A stretch of 64,000 bases of DNA. Source: Burkholderia sp. HI2500 (GTDB taxonomy: Bacteria > Pseudomonadota > Gammaproteobacteria > Burkholderiales > Burkholderiaceae). Under the pieces are notes generated by a model that saw nothing but the letters and a program-made list of their open reading frames with translations, had not been told where the DNA came from and did not search any database. This document shows positions 43,440 to 52,854 of this stretch, piece after piece; the stretch's first letter is position 1, and each line of letters opens with the position of its first letter. Position numbers and translations under genes: made by a program. The stretch spans positions 558,001 to 622,000 of the forward strand of contig NZ_NKFL01000006.1 in assembly GCF_002223055.1 (NCBI RefSeq), given 5' to 3'.

Positions 43440-44180
43440 ATGCCGACCTCATCCGTTCCCGCCGACCCGGCCGCCGCCGACTGGCCACGCGCGCTGCGCG
43501 CGTGCGTGGACGCGTTCGACGCGTTCGCGAGCCCGTCCGCGATCGTGTTCTACCGGCTCGACCAGAGCGGCGAACCGGCCGATTTCGAGCTGTTCGGGAT
43601 GCCGGAATCGATGCATCGCACCTATGTCGCGCGCTACCGGATGCTCGATCCGCTGCATCCGTCGCGCTGCGCGGCCGGTGAGCGCGCGGTCGTCACGCTT
43701 GCGTCCCAATTGCCTGACGAAAGGCGCGACGCGTCCGCGTACTGGACCCGCTTCCTGCGGCGGCACGACGTGGCCGACGTCGTCGAGATCTGGCTGCGCG
43801 ATGCGGGCCGCACGGTCGGTGCGTTCTCGCTGCTGCGCTTCGAGGCGGGCGACACGCGCGGCGGCGTGGCCGGCAACAGCACGGCCGCGCGGTTCGCGCC
43901 CGGCGAGATCGAAGCGCTCGTGCGGCTGCAGCCGGTGGCCGAAGCCGCGCTGAGCCCGCTGCTGCGCGCGCGGCGCGGGATCCACCGGATCGGCTGCGAG
44001 GAGCGGCTGACCTACCGCGAGGAGCAGATCGCGCGCCTCGTGCGCGACGGCCGCTCGAACAAGGAGATCGCCCGCGATCTCGCGCTCGGCCAGCCGACCG
44101 TCAAGACGCACCTGATGCGGATGTACCGCAAGCTCGGCGTGTCGAACCGCACGGAACTGGTGGGGGCGCTGTTCCTGTAA
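43440..44180 (+). CDS. LuxR-family transcriptional regulator
   Basis: A 246-residue protein. The C-terminal 60 residues are a clear LuxR-type helix-turn-helix (LTYREEQIARLVRDGRSNKEIA and LGQPTVKTHLMRMYRKLGV). The N-terminal 170 residues are an unassigned sensory domain with a C-terminal helix; it lacks the autoinducer-binding residues I would expect for a quorum sensor. A TTTGCC-box upstream is shared with the catabolic genes that follow, so it is a regulator inside this regulon, either acting on the boxes or controlled through them. Confidence 0.87.
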   Translation: MPTSSVPADPAAADWPRALRACVDAFDAFASPSAIVFYRLDQSGEPADFELFGMPESMHRTYVARYRMLDPLHPSRCAAGERAVVTLASQLPDERRDASAYWTRFLRRHDVADVVEIWLRDAGRTVGAFSLLRFEAGDTRGGVAGNSTAARFAPGEIEALVRLQPVAEAALSPLLRARRGIHRIGCEERLTYREEQIARLVRDGRSNKEIARDLALGQPTVKTHLMRMYRKLGVSNRTELVGALFL

Positions 44181-44231
44181 TTCATCGGATAATTGCGATC
44201 CGGACTTCGAACCTTTCGCGATCGCCGATTC

Positions 44232-44909
44232 ATGAATATCAAAGTCAAAGCGCTGCTGGCCGTGCTGCTTGTCTTGCTGGGTGTTTCGACGGCCTCGACG
44301 GCCTTCGCGCAAGAAAGCGAGCCCGATCGTTGCCTCGTGCTGCGACCGACCCAAATTGCCCCGGACGACGTCGGCGAGGCCGCTGATTATCCCGGTGGCG
44401 GGTGGCTCGGGCTGATTCCGGTCGGAAACCGCTGGACGCTCGCACCGGCAAGCGTCCGGTTCGAACCGTCGCAACCGGGCGGCGACATCGTCGACATCAA
44501 GTCAAACCTCGGAAAAGCCGTGGCGCTGTTCCGCTGCAAGTGGCTCAGGCAGGGCAAGGTCGACGCGGCGAACCTGGCGTTCCCGAAAGACGGAAGGGCG
44601 ATCGAGCCCGGCGCCAGCCCGCTGCGCTTCGATTTCCACGGCCGCCGGTACGCACTGCATCACACGGCATCCGGTGCGGCGATTGCCGAAGGCGATGGCA
44701 AGCGGTCGGTCCTGCATGATTTTGGCGGCGGCTCGCCGCCGTTCAGCGCGTCGCTGATCTGGGCGGGCGACCTCGATCGCGACGGCCGACCGGACTTCCT
44801 GATGGAATTCGAAAGCGACCTCGGCGCCAGCTTTTGCCTGTTTACATCGGGCAGTGCGAAGGAAAACGAACTGGTCGGCGGCGCCCGCTGCATGTACTTC
44901 AGCGGCTGA
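44232..44909 (+). CDS. Secreted hypothetical protein
   Basis: A 225-residue protein with a signal peptide (NIKVKALLAVLLVLLGVS then a cut after AFAQ near residue 27). The mature part is a beta-rich domain of unknown type; near the end WAGDLDRDGRPDFLMEFES looks like a calcium-binding FG-GAP/EF-like loop (DxDxDGxxD). Two cysteines late in the protein could form a disulfide. It follows the LuxR gene by 51 bases but has its own start; whether they are cotranscribed is unclear. Function unknown. Confidence 0.7.
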   Translation: MNIKVKALLAVLLVLLGVSTASTAFAQESEPDRCLVLRPTQIAPDDVGEAADYPGGGWLGLIPVGNRWTLAPASVRFEPSQPGGDIVDIKSNLGKAVALFRCKWLRQGKVDAANLAFPKDGRAIEPGASPLRFDFHGRRYALHHTASGAAIAEGDGKRSVLHDFGGGSPPFSASLIWAGDLDRDGRPDFLMEFESDLGASFCLFTSGSAKENELVGGARCMYFSG

Positions 44910-44995
44910 CCGAGGCTGCTGCCCCCGGCCGGCTTTCCACGTCGATCGCCAGCCACCCCGCGCGGTTCGAACCCGCGCCTCCCCAGCGCCCACGC

Positions 44996-45011
44996 GCTGC
45001 CAATTTGCGCT
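44996..45011 (+). promoter_or_regulatory. TTTGCC-box 2, ahead of the aldehyde dehydrogenase
   Basis: GCTGCCAATTTGCGCT, followed by CACCGG exactly as in box 1. Its end is 89 bases before the dehydrogenase start. Confidence 0.65.
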
Positions 45012-45100
45012 CACCGGGCGCGAACCCTCGTCGATACAGTGGAACGACGCCCGCGTGCCCGTGCGCACGCGGTCCAGCCACGACAATCCTCGAGATGCCC

Positions 45101-46603
45101 ATGAGCACCACGAATTTCGTCGCCGTCAGCGACACCGTGCGCACCTTCGTTGCGCGCGACTTCGGCCTCTTCATCGACGGTGAAATGCAGCCCGCGCACG
45201 CGGCCGCGCGGCTCGACGTGTACGACCCCGCGACGGGCGAGCGGCTTGCGACGGTCGCGGATGCCGACGCACACGACGTCGACCGCGCGGTCGCCAGCGC
45301 GAAGCATGCATTCGACACCCGCGTATGGAGCGGCCTGCGCCCGGCCGACCGCGAACGCATCCTGCTGAAACTCGCCGACCTGATCGAAGCCGACGCCGAA
45401 ACGCTCGCGCAGCTCGAAACGCTGAACCAGGGCAAGTCGATCCACGTGTCGCGCGCGATCGAGGTTGGCGCGAGCGTCGAATACGTGCGCTACATGGCCG
45501 GCTGGGCGACCAAGATCACCGGCCAGACGCTCGACGTGTCGATCCCGTTCCCGCCCGGCGCGCGCTATACGGCCTATACGCGCAAGGAGCCGGTCGGCGT
45601 GGTCGCGGCGATCGTGCCGTGGAATTTCCCGCTGATGATCGCGGTGTGGAAGCTGATTCCCGCGCTCGCGGCCGGCTGCACGATCGTGCTGAAGCCGTCG
45701 CCGGAAACGCCGCTCACCGCGCTGCGCCTGGCCGAGCTCGCACGCGAGGCCGGCGTGCCGCCCGGCGTGTTCAACGTCGTCACCGGCGGCCGCGTGTGCG
45801 GCGCCGCGCTCGCGAGCCACCCGTCGATCGCGAAGATCTCGTTCACGGGCTCGACCGCGACCGGCAAGCTGGTCGGCGCGGCGGCCGTGCAGAACATGAC
45901 GCGCTTCTCGCTCGAGCTCGGCGGCAAGAACCCGATCGTGATGCTCGACGACATCGACGTCGCGCAGGCGCTCGACGGCGTCGCCGCCGGCGCGTTCTTC
46001 AACCAGGGGCAGGTGTGCGCGGCCGCATCGCGCATCTATGTGCACCGCAGCAAGTTCAGGCAGCTCGCGGACGGCCTCGCGGGCGTCGCGCAGTCGATGA
46101 AGCTCGGCGCGGGCCTCGACACGACCGCGCAGATCAACCCGCTGGTCTCCGCGCACCATCGCGACAAGGTCGTCCAGCACATCGAAGGCGCGCGCCGCGC
46201 GGGCCTCACGTTCCTCGCGGGCGGCACGCCGGCCGACGACCTGCCCGGCTACTACGTGAAGCCGGCGGTGATCGCCGATCCGCATCCGGACAGCGCGATC
46301 GTGCGCGACGAAGTGTTCGGCCCGGTGATCGTCGTCATGCCGTTCGACGACGCGGCCGATGCAGTGCGTCTCGCGAACGCGTCGCCGTACGGCCTTGCCG
46401 CGAGCCTCTGGAGCAACGACCTGACGCGCGTGATGAACCTCGTGCCGCAGATCGAGGCCGGCACCGTGTGGGTGAATTGCCATATCCCGCTCGACCCGTC
46501 GATGCCGTTCGGCGGCTACAAGCAATCGGGCATCGGCCGCGAATTCGGCCAGCACGCGATCGAAGGCTTCACCGAAACCAAATCCGTCTGCATCGCGCAC
46601 TGA
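45101..46603 (+). CDS. NAD-dependent aldehyde dehydrogenase
   Basis: A 500-residue enzyme of the ALDH superfamily. The catalytic C306 (FFNQGQVCAAAS) and the general-base glutamate in SLELGGKNP are present, with the NAD loop FTGSTATGKLVG and VPWNFPL. It is closest in style to phenylacetaldehyde/gamma-glutamyl-aminobutyraldehyde dehydrogenases (FeaB, PuuC). The likely role is oxidising the aldehyde left by the aminotransferase encoded 43 bases downstream. The ATG at 45095 is an alternative start. A TTTGCC-box lies upstream. Confidence 0.92.
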   Translation: MSTTNFVAVSDTVRTFVARDFGLFIDGEMQPAHAAARLDVYDPATGERLATVADADAHDVDRAVASAKHAFDTRVWSGLRPADRERILLKLADLIEADAETLAQLETLNQGKSIHVSRAIEVGASVEYVRYMAGWATKITGQTLDVSIPFPPGARYTAYTRKEPVGVVAAIVPWNFPLMIAVWKLIPALAAGCTIVLKPSPETPLTALRLAELAREAGVPPGVFNVVTGGRVCGAALASHPSIAKISFTGSTATGKLVGAAAVQNMTRFSLELGGKNPIVMLDDIDVAQALDGVAAGAFFNQGQVCAAASRIYVHRSKFRQLADGLAGVAQSMKLGAGLDTTAQINPLVSAHHRDKVVQHIEGARRAGLTFLAGGTPADDLPGYYVKPAVIADPHPDSAIVRDEVFGPVIVVMPFDDAADAVRLANASPYGLAASLWSNDLTRVMNLVPQIEAGTVWVNCHIPLDPSMPFGGYKQSGIGREFGQHAIEGFTETKSVCIAH

Positions 46604-46645
46604 CGCGCGGCCTCAACCTCAACCGATCCGACAGTGGAGACTGCA

Positions 46646-47986
46646 ATGAGCTACAACGAAGCGAAATTCTGGCACCCGATGCTGCACCCGAACGAGATGA
46701 AGCAGCGCAAGCCGATCCGCATCGTGCGCGGCGACGGCTGCTACGTGTTCGACGAACAGGGCCGCAAGCTCGTCGACGGCGTCGCGGGCCTGTGGAACGT
46801 GAACGTCGGCCACAACCGCCAGGAAGTGAAGGACGCGATCGTGCGCCAGCTCGACGAGCTCGAATACTTCCAGCTGTTCGACGGCATTTCGCATCCGCGC
46901 GCGGAGGAGCTGTCGAAGAAGGTGATCGACATGCTCGAGCCGGAAGGGATGCGCCGCGTGCTGTACAGCTCGGGCGGCTCCGACTCGATCGAGACCGCGC
47001 TGAAGATCGCGCGCCAGTACTGGAAAGTGCGCGGCCAGGCCGACCGCACGAAGTTCATCTCGCTGAAGCAGGGTTATCACGGCACGCACTTCGGCGGTGC
47101 GTCGGTGAACGGCAACACGGTGTTCCGCCGCAACTACGAGCCGAACCTGCCGGGCTGCTTCCACGTCGAGACGCCGTGGCTGTACCGCAACCCGTTCACG
47201 CAGGATCCCGAAGCACTCGGCCGGATCTGCGCGGAGATGTTGGAACGCGAGATCCAGTTCCAGAGCCCCGACACGGTGGCCGCGTTCATCGCGGAGCCGA
47301 TCCAGGGCGCGGGCGGCGTGATCGTGCCGCCGGCCAACTACTGGCCGCTGGTACGCGAGGTGTGCGACCGTTACGGCGTCCTGCTGATCGCCGACGAGGT
47401 CGTGACGGGCTTCGGCCGCAGCGGCAGTATGTTCGGCAGCCGCGGCTGGGGCGTGCGCCCGGACATCATGTGTCTCGCGAAGGGGATCTCGTCGGGCTAC
47501 GTGCCGCTCGGCGCGACGGTCGTGAACGCACGGATCGAGGACGCATTCGCCGCGAATGCCGATTTCGGCGGCGCGATCATGCACGGCTACACGTATGCGG
47601 GCCATCCGGTCGCCTGCGCGGCGGCGATCGCGAGCCTCGACATCGTCGTGAAGGAGGACCTGCCGGCGAACGCGGCGAAGCAGGGCGCGTATCTGCTCGA
47701 AGCGTTGAAGCCGTTCGCGGAACGCTTCGCGGCGGTCGGCGAAGTGCGCGGCAAGGGGCTGATGCTCGCGCTCGACCTGGTCGCGAACAAGGACACGCGC
47801 GAGCCGATCGACCCGCTCTCGGGCTATGCGAACGCGGTCGCGGAAGTCGCGCGCGAGAACGGCGTGCTGGTGCGTCCGGTCGGCACGAAGATCATCCTGT
47901 CGCCGCCGCTCGTGATCCAGCGCGAGCAGCTCGACCGGATCGTCGACGCGCTGGCGGCGGGCTTCGAGGCCGTGCCGTTCGCGTGA
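46646..47986 (+). CDS. Class III omega-aminotransferase
   Basis: A 446-residue PLP enzyme; the ATG is behind GGAG. The SSGGSDSIETALK segment (phosphate binding), the IADEVVTGFGRSG stretch (aspartate to the pyridine nitrogen) and the lysine in CLAKGISSGYVPLGA mark the class III subgroup II (beta-alanine/putrescine/taurine:pyruvate transaminases such as SpuC). It moves a terminal amino group to pyruvate, giving an aldehyde for the ALDH upstream. The pair therefore degrades a primary amine or omega-amino acid; the exact amine is unknown. Confidence 0.92.
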   Translation: MSYNEAKFWHPMLHPNEMKQRKPIRIVRGDGCYVFDEQGRKLVDGVAGLWNVNVGHNRQEVKDAIVRQLDELEYFQLFDGISHPRAEELSKKVIDMLEPEGMRRVLYSSGGSDSIETALKIARQYWKVRGQADRTKFISLKQGYHGTHFGGASVNGNTVFRRNYEPNLPGCFHVETPWLYRNPFTQDPEALGRICAEMLEREIQFQSPDTVAAFIAEPIQGAGGVIVPPANYWPLVREVCDRYGVLLIADEVVTGFGRSGSMFGSRGWGVRPDIMCLAKGISSGYVPLGATVVNARIEDAFAANADFGGAIMHGYTYAGHPVACAAAIASLDIVVKEDLPANAAKQGAYLLEALKPFAERFAAVGEVRGKGLMLALDLVANKDTREPIDPLSGYANAVAEVARENGVLVRPVGTKIILSPPLVIQREQLDRIVDALAAGFEAVPFA

Positions 47987-48046
47987 TGGCGTGACCCCGT
48001 GACTCCGTGACGGCACGCCGGCGGCGGGCAGCGTGGCCGCCGCCGG

Positions 48047-48062
48047 TTTGCCAATTTGCGCT
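48047..48062 (+). promoter_or_regulatory. TTTGCC-box 3, ahead of the APC permease
   Basis: TTTGCCAATTTGCGCT, followed by ATGACCGG. Its end is 168 bases before the permease start. It is the longest match to the consensus. Confidence 0.65.
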
Positions 48063-48230
48063 ATGACCGGATTATTTTGCCTGCGTATTTTTTCGACATC
48101 GGATCGAGGTGTGATCGACAAGTGGCCCGGGTATCGAAGCGCTGAAGCGCCGCCCGGGCCGACCGCATAGCCATGGAACCCCGGCCGCCGACGAAGCGGC
48201 GGCCGGGGTCGACACAGGAAGGAGACAGGG

Positions 48231-49733
48231 ATGTCGGGATGGTCTGGAGTTACCGGCGCAGCGGGCGACACGCCCGCCGGCACGCCGGCTGAAGCGGGAG
48301 GCGGCACGGCGCTGAAGGCGGGGGCGGTCGGCTTTCCGACCGCGCTGGCGAGCGCCGTCGGCCTCATCATGGCAAGCCCGGTGATTCTCACCGCGACGTC
48401 GGGCTTCGGGATGGGCGGCTGGGCGTTCGCGGTCGCGATGATCATCGCGTTCGTGATGATGCAGGCGCAGGCGACCACCTTCTCGGAAGCCGCCGCGATG
48501 CTGCCGACGGCCGGCTCGGTTTACGATTACCTGTCGTGCGGGCTCGGCCGCTTCTGGGCGATCACCGGCACGATCTCCGCGTATTTCCTCGTGCACGTGT
48601 TCGCCGGCACGGCGGAAACGATCCTGAGCGGCATCATGGCGCTCGTCAATTTCGAATCGCTGAATGCCGCGTTCGAGAAGCACAACAGCTCGTGGCTCGT
48701 CGGCGTCGGCCTCGTCGTCACGTTCGCGATCACCAACATCATCGGCATCAAGGTGTTCAGCAAGCTCGAGATCGTGCTGACGGCCGGCATGTGGCTGTCG
48801 CTGATGATCTTCGGGATCCTCGGGCTCGCGGCCGCGCCGGCCGTGCATCTCGACGGCTGGTTCGGCGGCTCGGAAGTCGGCACGTCGGTGCCGGCCGTGC
48901 TGTCGCTGGTCGGGATGGCGATGTTCATGTTCGTCGGCTGCGAGTTCGTCACGCCGCTCGCGCCGGAAATGAAGGCGCCGGGCAAGACGATTCCGCGTGC
49001 GATGGCGCTGGGCCTCGTCGGCGTCGCGATCTGCATGTTCCTGTACGGCGCGGCGATCCGCCGCCAGGTCGCGAACGTGCCGGTGAGCGCCGACGGCCTC
49101 ACGCACCTGCTCGACACGCCGGGCGCGATTCCCGCGTTCGCGCTGCAGGTGCTCGGGCCGTTCGGCCGCATCTGGTTCGGCATCGCGTTCCTGTGCGCGG
49201 GCGCCGCGACGATCAACACGCTGATGGCCGGGCTGCCGCGCATCCTGTACGGGATGGCGATCGACGGCGCGCTGCCGCGCTGCTTCGCGTACCTGCATCC
49301 GCGCTTCAAGACGCCGGTGGTCGGTATCGTCGCCGCGGCGATCGTGCCGATCTTCCATGCGTGGCTGATCAACGGCAATCTCGACAGCATCCTGCACCTC
49401 GTGCTCGCCGCGACCTGCGCGTGGGGCACCGCGTACCTGCTCGTCACCGCGTCGGTCGTGATGCTGCGGATTCGCCGCCCGGACCTGCCGCGCCCGTACC
49501 GTTCGCCGCTGTTCCCGCTGCCGCAGATCGTGTCGAGCGTCGGCATCATCCTGGCGATCTGGTACATCACGCCGCCGGGCATGAACGCGCGCGACATCTA
49601 CGTGCCGTTCGGCGCGATGCTCGGGCTCACCGCGCTGTACGCGCTGTTCTGGACGCTCGTCGTGCAGCGCCGGCATCCGTTCAAGCCGGTGCCGGTCGAG
49701 GAAGTGCTGCGCAACGAGCACGTCGCATCGTGA
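48231..49733 (+). CDS. APC-family amino acid/amine permease
   Basis: A 500-residue membrane protein with 12 hydrophobic helices. The start of helix 1 has GLIMASPVILTATSGFG, the APC consensus for substrate binding in the unwound helix, and helix 6 has the FVGCEFVTPLAPEMKAPGK segment. The N-terminal 25 residues are polar and Gly/Pro-rich. The ribosome site AAGGAGAC is strong. It should import the amine that the aminotransferase uses. The next gene starts inside its stop codon (GTGA), so the DUF3156 protein is coupled to it. Confidence 0.9.
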   Translation: MSGWSGVTGAAGDTPAGTPAEAGGGTALKAGAVGFPTALASAVGLIMASPVILTATSGFGMGGWAFAVAMIIAFVMMQAQATTFSEAAAMLPTAGSVYDYLSCGLGRFWAITGTISAYFLVHVFAGTAETILSGIMALVNFESLNAAFEKHNSSWLVGVGLVVTFAITNIIGIKVFSKLEIVLTAGMWLSLMIFGILGLAAAPAVHLDGWFGGSEVGTSVPAVLSLVGMAMFMFVGCEFVTPLAPEMKAPGKTIPRAMALGLVGVAICMFLYGAAIRRQVANVPVSADGLTHLLDTPGAIPAFALQVLGPFGRIWFGIAFLCAGAATINTLMAGLPRILYGMAIDGALPRCFAYLHPRFKTPVVGIVAAAIVPIFHAWLINGNLDSILHLVLAATCAWGTAYLLVTASVVMLRIRRPDLPRPYRSPLFPLPQIVSSVGIILAIWYITPPGMNARDIYVPFGAMLGLTALYALFWTLVVQRRHPFKPVPVEEVLRNEHVAS

Positions 49734-50317
49734 AGCTCGCGCTCGCCCGCTGGCGCGCGGCGCCCGATGCGCCGCCGCCCGGCCACCGGCCCGGCGCGAT
49801 CGCCGCACGCGTGCTGGCGGATTTGGGCGCCGAGCGGGATGCCGATGGCGCTGGCAGCCTGACGGCCCGCCTGCCGAACGGCATGCGCGTGAGGGTCGAC
49901 GAGCGCGTCGACCGCCAGTTCCTGATGCATACGGTCAGCGTGAAGGTGGCGGTAACCGCAGCCGGCCCGGCCGTGCAAGGCGGCGCGCGCGTGCGCCAGA
50001 CCGGCTGGCTGCGCTGCACGGGTATCGACGCGGTGATCGTGCCAGGATGCGACCCCGGTTTCGTCGATGCGGTAGCCGCGCTGGTCGCCGAGCCGTCGCT
50101 GGCCGACGCGCTGCGGCCGCTGCACCTGACCGACTGCACGATCGACGCGCGCGACGGCCGCTGGACGCTCGCGATCGTGCCGTTCGGCGGCAGCGAGGTC
50201 GTGAACCGGATGCCGTCGTTCCGCCGCTACGTCCGCCTGACGGGCGAGCAGTCCGCCGCGCTGTCGGCGGCCTGTCTTGCGTTCGAAACCGCACTACGCA
50301 GGATATTGCACGGGTAA
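49730..50317 (+). CDS. DUF3156 family protein
   Basis: A 195-residue soluble protein that starts at GTG inside the permease stop codon (4-base overlap). It has VLADLGAERDADG near the start, and WTLAIVPFGGSEVVNRMPSFRR near the end, which I associate with DUF3156. No catalytic motif is visible. Its tight coupling to an APC permease is the only clue, suggesting a role in transport or in metabolism of the same amine. Alternative start codons were not evident. Confidence 0.8.
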   Translation: MKLALARWRAAPDAPPPGHRPGAIAARVLADLGAERDADGAGSLTARLPNGMRVRVDERVDRQFLMHTVSVKVAVTAAGPAVQGGARVRQTGWLRCTGIDAVIVPGCDPGFVDAVAALVAEPSLADALRPLHLTDCTIDARDGRWTLAIVPFGGSEVVNRMPSFRRYVRLTGEQSAALSAACLAFETALRRILHG

Positions 50318-50378
50318 GCTGTGGCGTTGCGCGCCGGGGAACCGGCGGCCGCGTTTAGGGGTTTTACCGGAGATGCCG

Positions 50379-51317
50379 ATGCTGTTCCAGTCACGCTCAC
50401 ACGAAGACGTGCACGATCACGGGCTCGCGATCGCGGGCTGGCATCAGGTCTACCGCCAGATGACGCCGGGCCGCTTCAAGGGCACCGTCACGCAGGTGCT
50501 GTACGACGATTTCCACTTCTTCCGCGAAACGACCAACCGGCGGGTCGCGCAAACCGGGCTCGCGCCGGCCGGGCGCACGTCGCTCGCGGTGCCGCTGTCC
50601 GTGCCGCTCGCGGGCACGTTCCAGGGCCAGCCCGTCGACGGCTATGCGCTGCTCGCGCTGCGCGCCGGCGAGGATTTCGAATTCCACACGCCGGAAGGGA
50701 TGGGGCTCGTCGGGATCAGCGCGGCGTCCGACATGGTCGACGAGTTGTGCGAAGCCGAATTCGGCGCATCGGGCGCGCGCAAGCTGCGCCACGTGACGCG
50801 GCTGTCCGACGAGCAGGGCGTCGCGCTCGGCGTGCGGCTGTCGTCGCTGATCGACGATGCGCAGCGCAACCCGGGCCACCTCGAATACGCGGCCACCCGC
50901 AAGATGTTCCGCGACGCGATGCTCGGCATGTTCCTCGATGCGCTCGAGCAGGGGATCGGCGTCGAGCGCCGCGACATCACGCACGCCACCTACAGCGACA
51001 TCGTGAGCCGTTGCGAGAAGCATCTGCGCGACCGGCCCGAGGAACCCGTCACCGTGCTGGAACTGTGCCGCGCGCTGCGCTGCAGCCGCCGCACGCTGCA
51101 AACGAGTTTTCAACGCGTGGCCGACGTCACGCCGGTCGGCTATCTGCGCACGATCCGGCTGAACGCGGTGCGCCGCCTGCTGCGCACGACGCCCGTGCAG
51201 CAGCTCGGCGTCGGCGAGGCCGCCGCGAGCTGGGGGTTCACGCACCTCGGCTATTTCGCGCGCGAGTATCGCGACCTGTTCGGCGAGCTGCCGTCGCAGA
51301 CGACGCGCCCCGAATGA
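50379..51317 (+). CDS. AraC-family regulator of the amine regulon
   Basis: A 312-residue regulator. I use the ATG behind CCGGAG; an ATG two codons upstream is possible. The N-terminal 200 residues are a non-cupin sensing domain; the C-terminal 100 carry the two helix-turn-helix motifs (VLELCRALRCSRRTLQTSFQ and VGEAAASWGFTHLGYFAREYRDL), similar in layout to ethanolamine regulator EutR. It is the best candidate for the protein that binds the TTTGCC-boxes, because it lies in the middle of the genes that carry them. It has no box of its own. Confidence 0.87.
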   Translation: MLFQSRSHEDVHDHGLAIAGWHQVYRQMTPGRFKGTVTQVLYDDFHFFRETTNRRVAQTGLAPAGRTSLAVPLSVPLAGTFQGQPVDGYALLALRAGEDFEFHTPEGMGLVGISAASDMVDELCEAEFGASGARKLRHVTRLSDEQGVALGVRLSSLIDDAQRNPGHLEYAATRKMFRDAMLGMFLDALEQGIGVERRDITHATYSDIVSRCEKHLRDRPEEPVTVLELCRALRCSRRTLQTSFQRVADVTPVGYLRTIRLNAVRRLLRTTPVQQLGVGEAAASWGFTHLGYFAREYRDLFGELPSQTTRPE

Positions 51318-51373
51318 CGCACGCGCGCCGCAACGGCGTCGTCGAGCACGGTCGCGGGCAACGCGTGCGACTG

Positions 51374-51389
51374 TTTGCCGATTTGCGAT
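51374..51389 (+). promoter_or_regulatory. TTTGCC-box 4, ahead of the porin gene
   Basis: TTTGCCGATTTGCGAT, one base from the consensus of the other three. Its end is 95 bases before the porin start. Confidence 0.6.
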
Positions 51390-51422
51390 AGAGGTCCTGA
51401 ATTTTCGCTGGATAGAGTCCTG
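51387..51422 (+). repeat. Direct repeat in the porin promoter region
   Basis: GATAGAGGTCCTG (51387-51399) and GATAGAGTCCTG (51411-51422) are near-identical and 24 bases apart, about two helix turns. The first overlaps the end of TTTGCC-box 4. Confidence 0.5.
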
Positions 51423-51484
51423 TCACCCATATCGATAACCCCATCGATCTGCACTGCGAATCGATGACAACAGAGGGGCGGGAC

Positions 51485-52693
51485 ATGAAGATCGGACGAC
51501 GACTGGCCGCGGCTGCGGCGACGCTGGGTTGCATGCACGCACACGCGCAGACCTCGGGCAGCGTGACGCTGTACGGCACCGTGGACACCGGCATCATCTA
51601 CTCGACGAACCAGCAGTTCACGCGCGCCGACGGCAGCACGGGCGGCGGCCACGCATGGCAGATGGGTGGCGGCAACCTCGTGCCGTCACGCTTCGGCTTC
51701 CAGGGCGCCGAGCCGCTCGGCGGCGGGCTCAATGCGGTGTTCACGCTCGAGCAGCAGTTTCTTTCGGCGAACGGGCAGGCGCTGCAGGGCGGCACGGCCT
51801 TCAGCCGGCAGGCATGGGTCGGGCTGCGCCAGGACGGGATCGGCACGCTCGGCCTCGGCCGCCAGTACGACTCGTACACCGACATGCTCGGTGCGTACGT
51901 GTCGAGCAACAACTGGGCGACGCCGTACGGCTCGCACCTCGGCGACGTCGACAACCTGAATGCCGCATTCAACTTCAACAACGCGGTGAAGTTCACCAGC
52001 GCCGATTTCAACGGCCTCACGTTCGGCGGCACGTTCAGCTTCGGCGGACAGGCCGGCGATTTCTCCGCGAAGCGCGGTTACGCGGTGGCCGCGACGTACA
52101 CGCGCGCACCGGTCGCGTTCTCGGTCGGCTACCTCGACCTGCACCAGCCGCTCGACGCGGCGCTCGGCGGCGCGAACGGCTATATCGGCGATTTCTCGTG
52201 CAGCAACCCGGGGGCGATGTATTGCCTGCTGCAGGACGCGGGCTCGATGCGCGCATTCGGCGCGGGCGGGTCGGTCACGTTCGGCGACGCGACGATCGCG
52301 CTCACCTATACGCATACGCGCCTCGGCGACAGCCGCTATTTCTCGACCACCGCGCAGCCGCGCACGCAGGCTTTCACGTTCGATATCGGCGAGGTGAACG
52401 CCACGTACATGTTCACGCCCGCGCTGCAGGGCGGCGTCGCCTATATCTTCAACGCCGCGCATACCGACGGGCGCGGCACGACGCGGTTCCACCAGGTGAA
52501 CGTCGGCACGAACTACAGCCTGTCGAAGCGCACGGCGCTGTATGCGGTCGCGATCGGCCAGATCGCGAGCGGGAAGGGGCTCGGCACCGACGCGGACGGC
52601 AACGCGGTGAACTACGCGCAGATCCCGGTGCTCGCGAACAGCAACTCGAGCCGGCAACTGGCGGTGATGGCGGGTATTCGCGTGAATTTTTGA
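51485..52693 (+). CDS. Gram-negative general porin (trimeric 16-strand type)
   Basis: A 402-residue outer-membrane protein with a signal peptide (KIGRRLAAAAATLGCMHAHAQ, cleavage before the TSGSVTLYGTVD start, the neisserial/Burkholderia porin opening). Many amphipathic strands end in aromatic residues; the C-terminus is VNF, the insertion signal. The loop with YDSYTDMLGAYVSSNNW forms the pore constriction region. Such porins admit small solutes; being under a TTTGCC-box it is probably a dedicated entry for the amine substrate. The ribosome site is GAGGGG before the ATG. Confidence 0.9.
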   Translation: MKIGRRLAAAAATLGCMHAHAQTSGSVTLYGTVDTGIIYSTNQQFTRADGSTGGGHAWQMGGGNLVPSRFGFQGAEPLGGGLNAVFTLEQQFLSANGQALQGGTAFSRQAWVGLRQDGIGTLGLGRQYDSYTDMLGAYVSSNNWATPYGSHLGDVDNLNAAFNFNNAVKFTSADFNGLTFGGTFSFGGQAGDFSAKRGYAVAATYTRAPVAFSVGYLDLHQPLDAALGGANGYIGDFSCSNPGAMYCLLQDAGSMRAFGAGGSVTFGDATIALTYTHTRLGDSRYFSTTAQPRTQAFTFDIGEVNATYMFTPALQGGVAYIFNAAHTDGRGTTRFHQVNVGTNYSLSKRTALYAVAIGQIASGKGLGTDADGNAVNYAQIPVLANSNSSRQLAVMAGIRVNF

Positions 52694-52854
52694 GCGCGGG
52701 ACACGGAACGCGGGACACGGCGCGCGGAACGCGGAACGCGGGCAGCTATCAGCGTGCAACGGGTGGCGGGCATAGGGTGGGCGGAGGGCCGCCGGGCTGC
52801 TGCCCGACTCGCTGCGGCAGGCGCCGCGTACCGGCGATCGCCGCGTGCCATAAA

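Noticed and set aside
43440..44180. LuxR-type gene as a quorum-sensing receptor
   Set aside because: The N-terminal domain lacks the expected autoinducer-binding pattern and no luxI-type gene is present.
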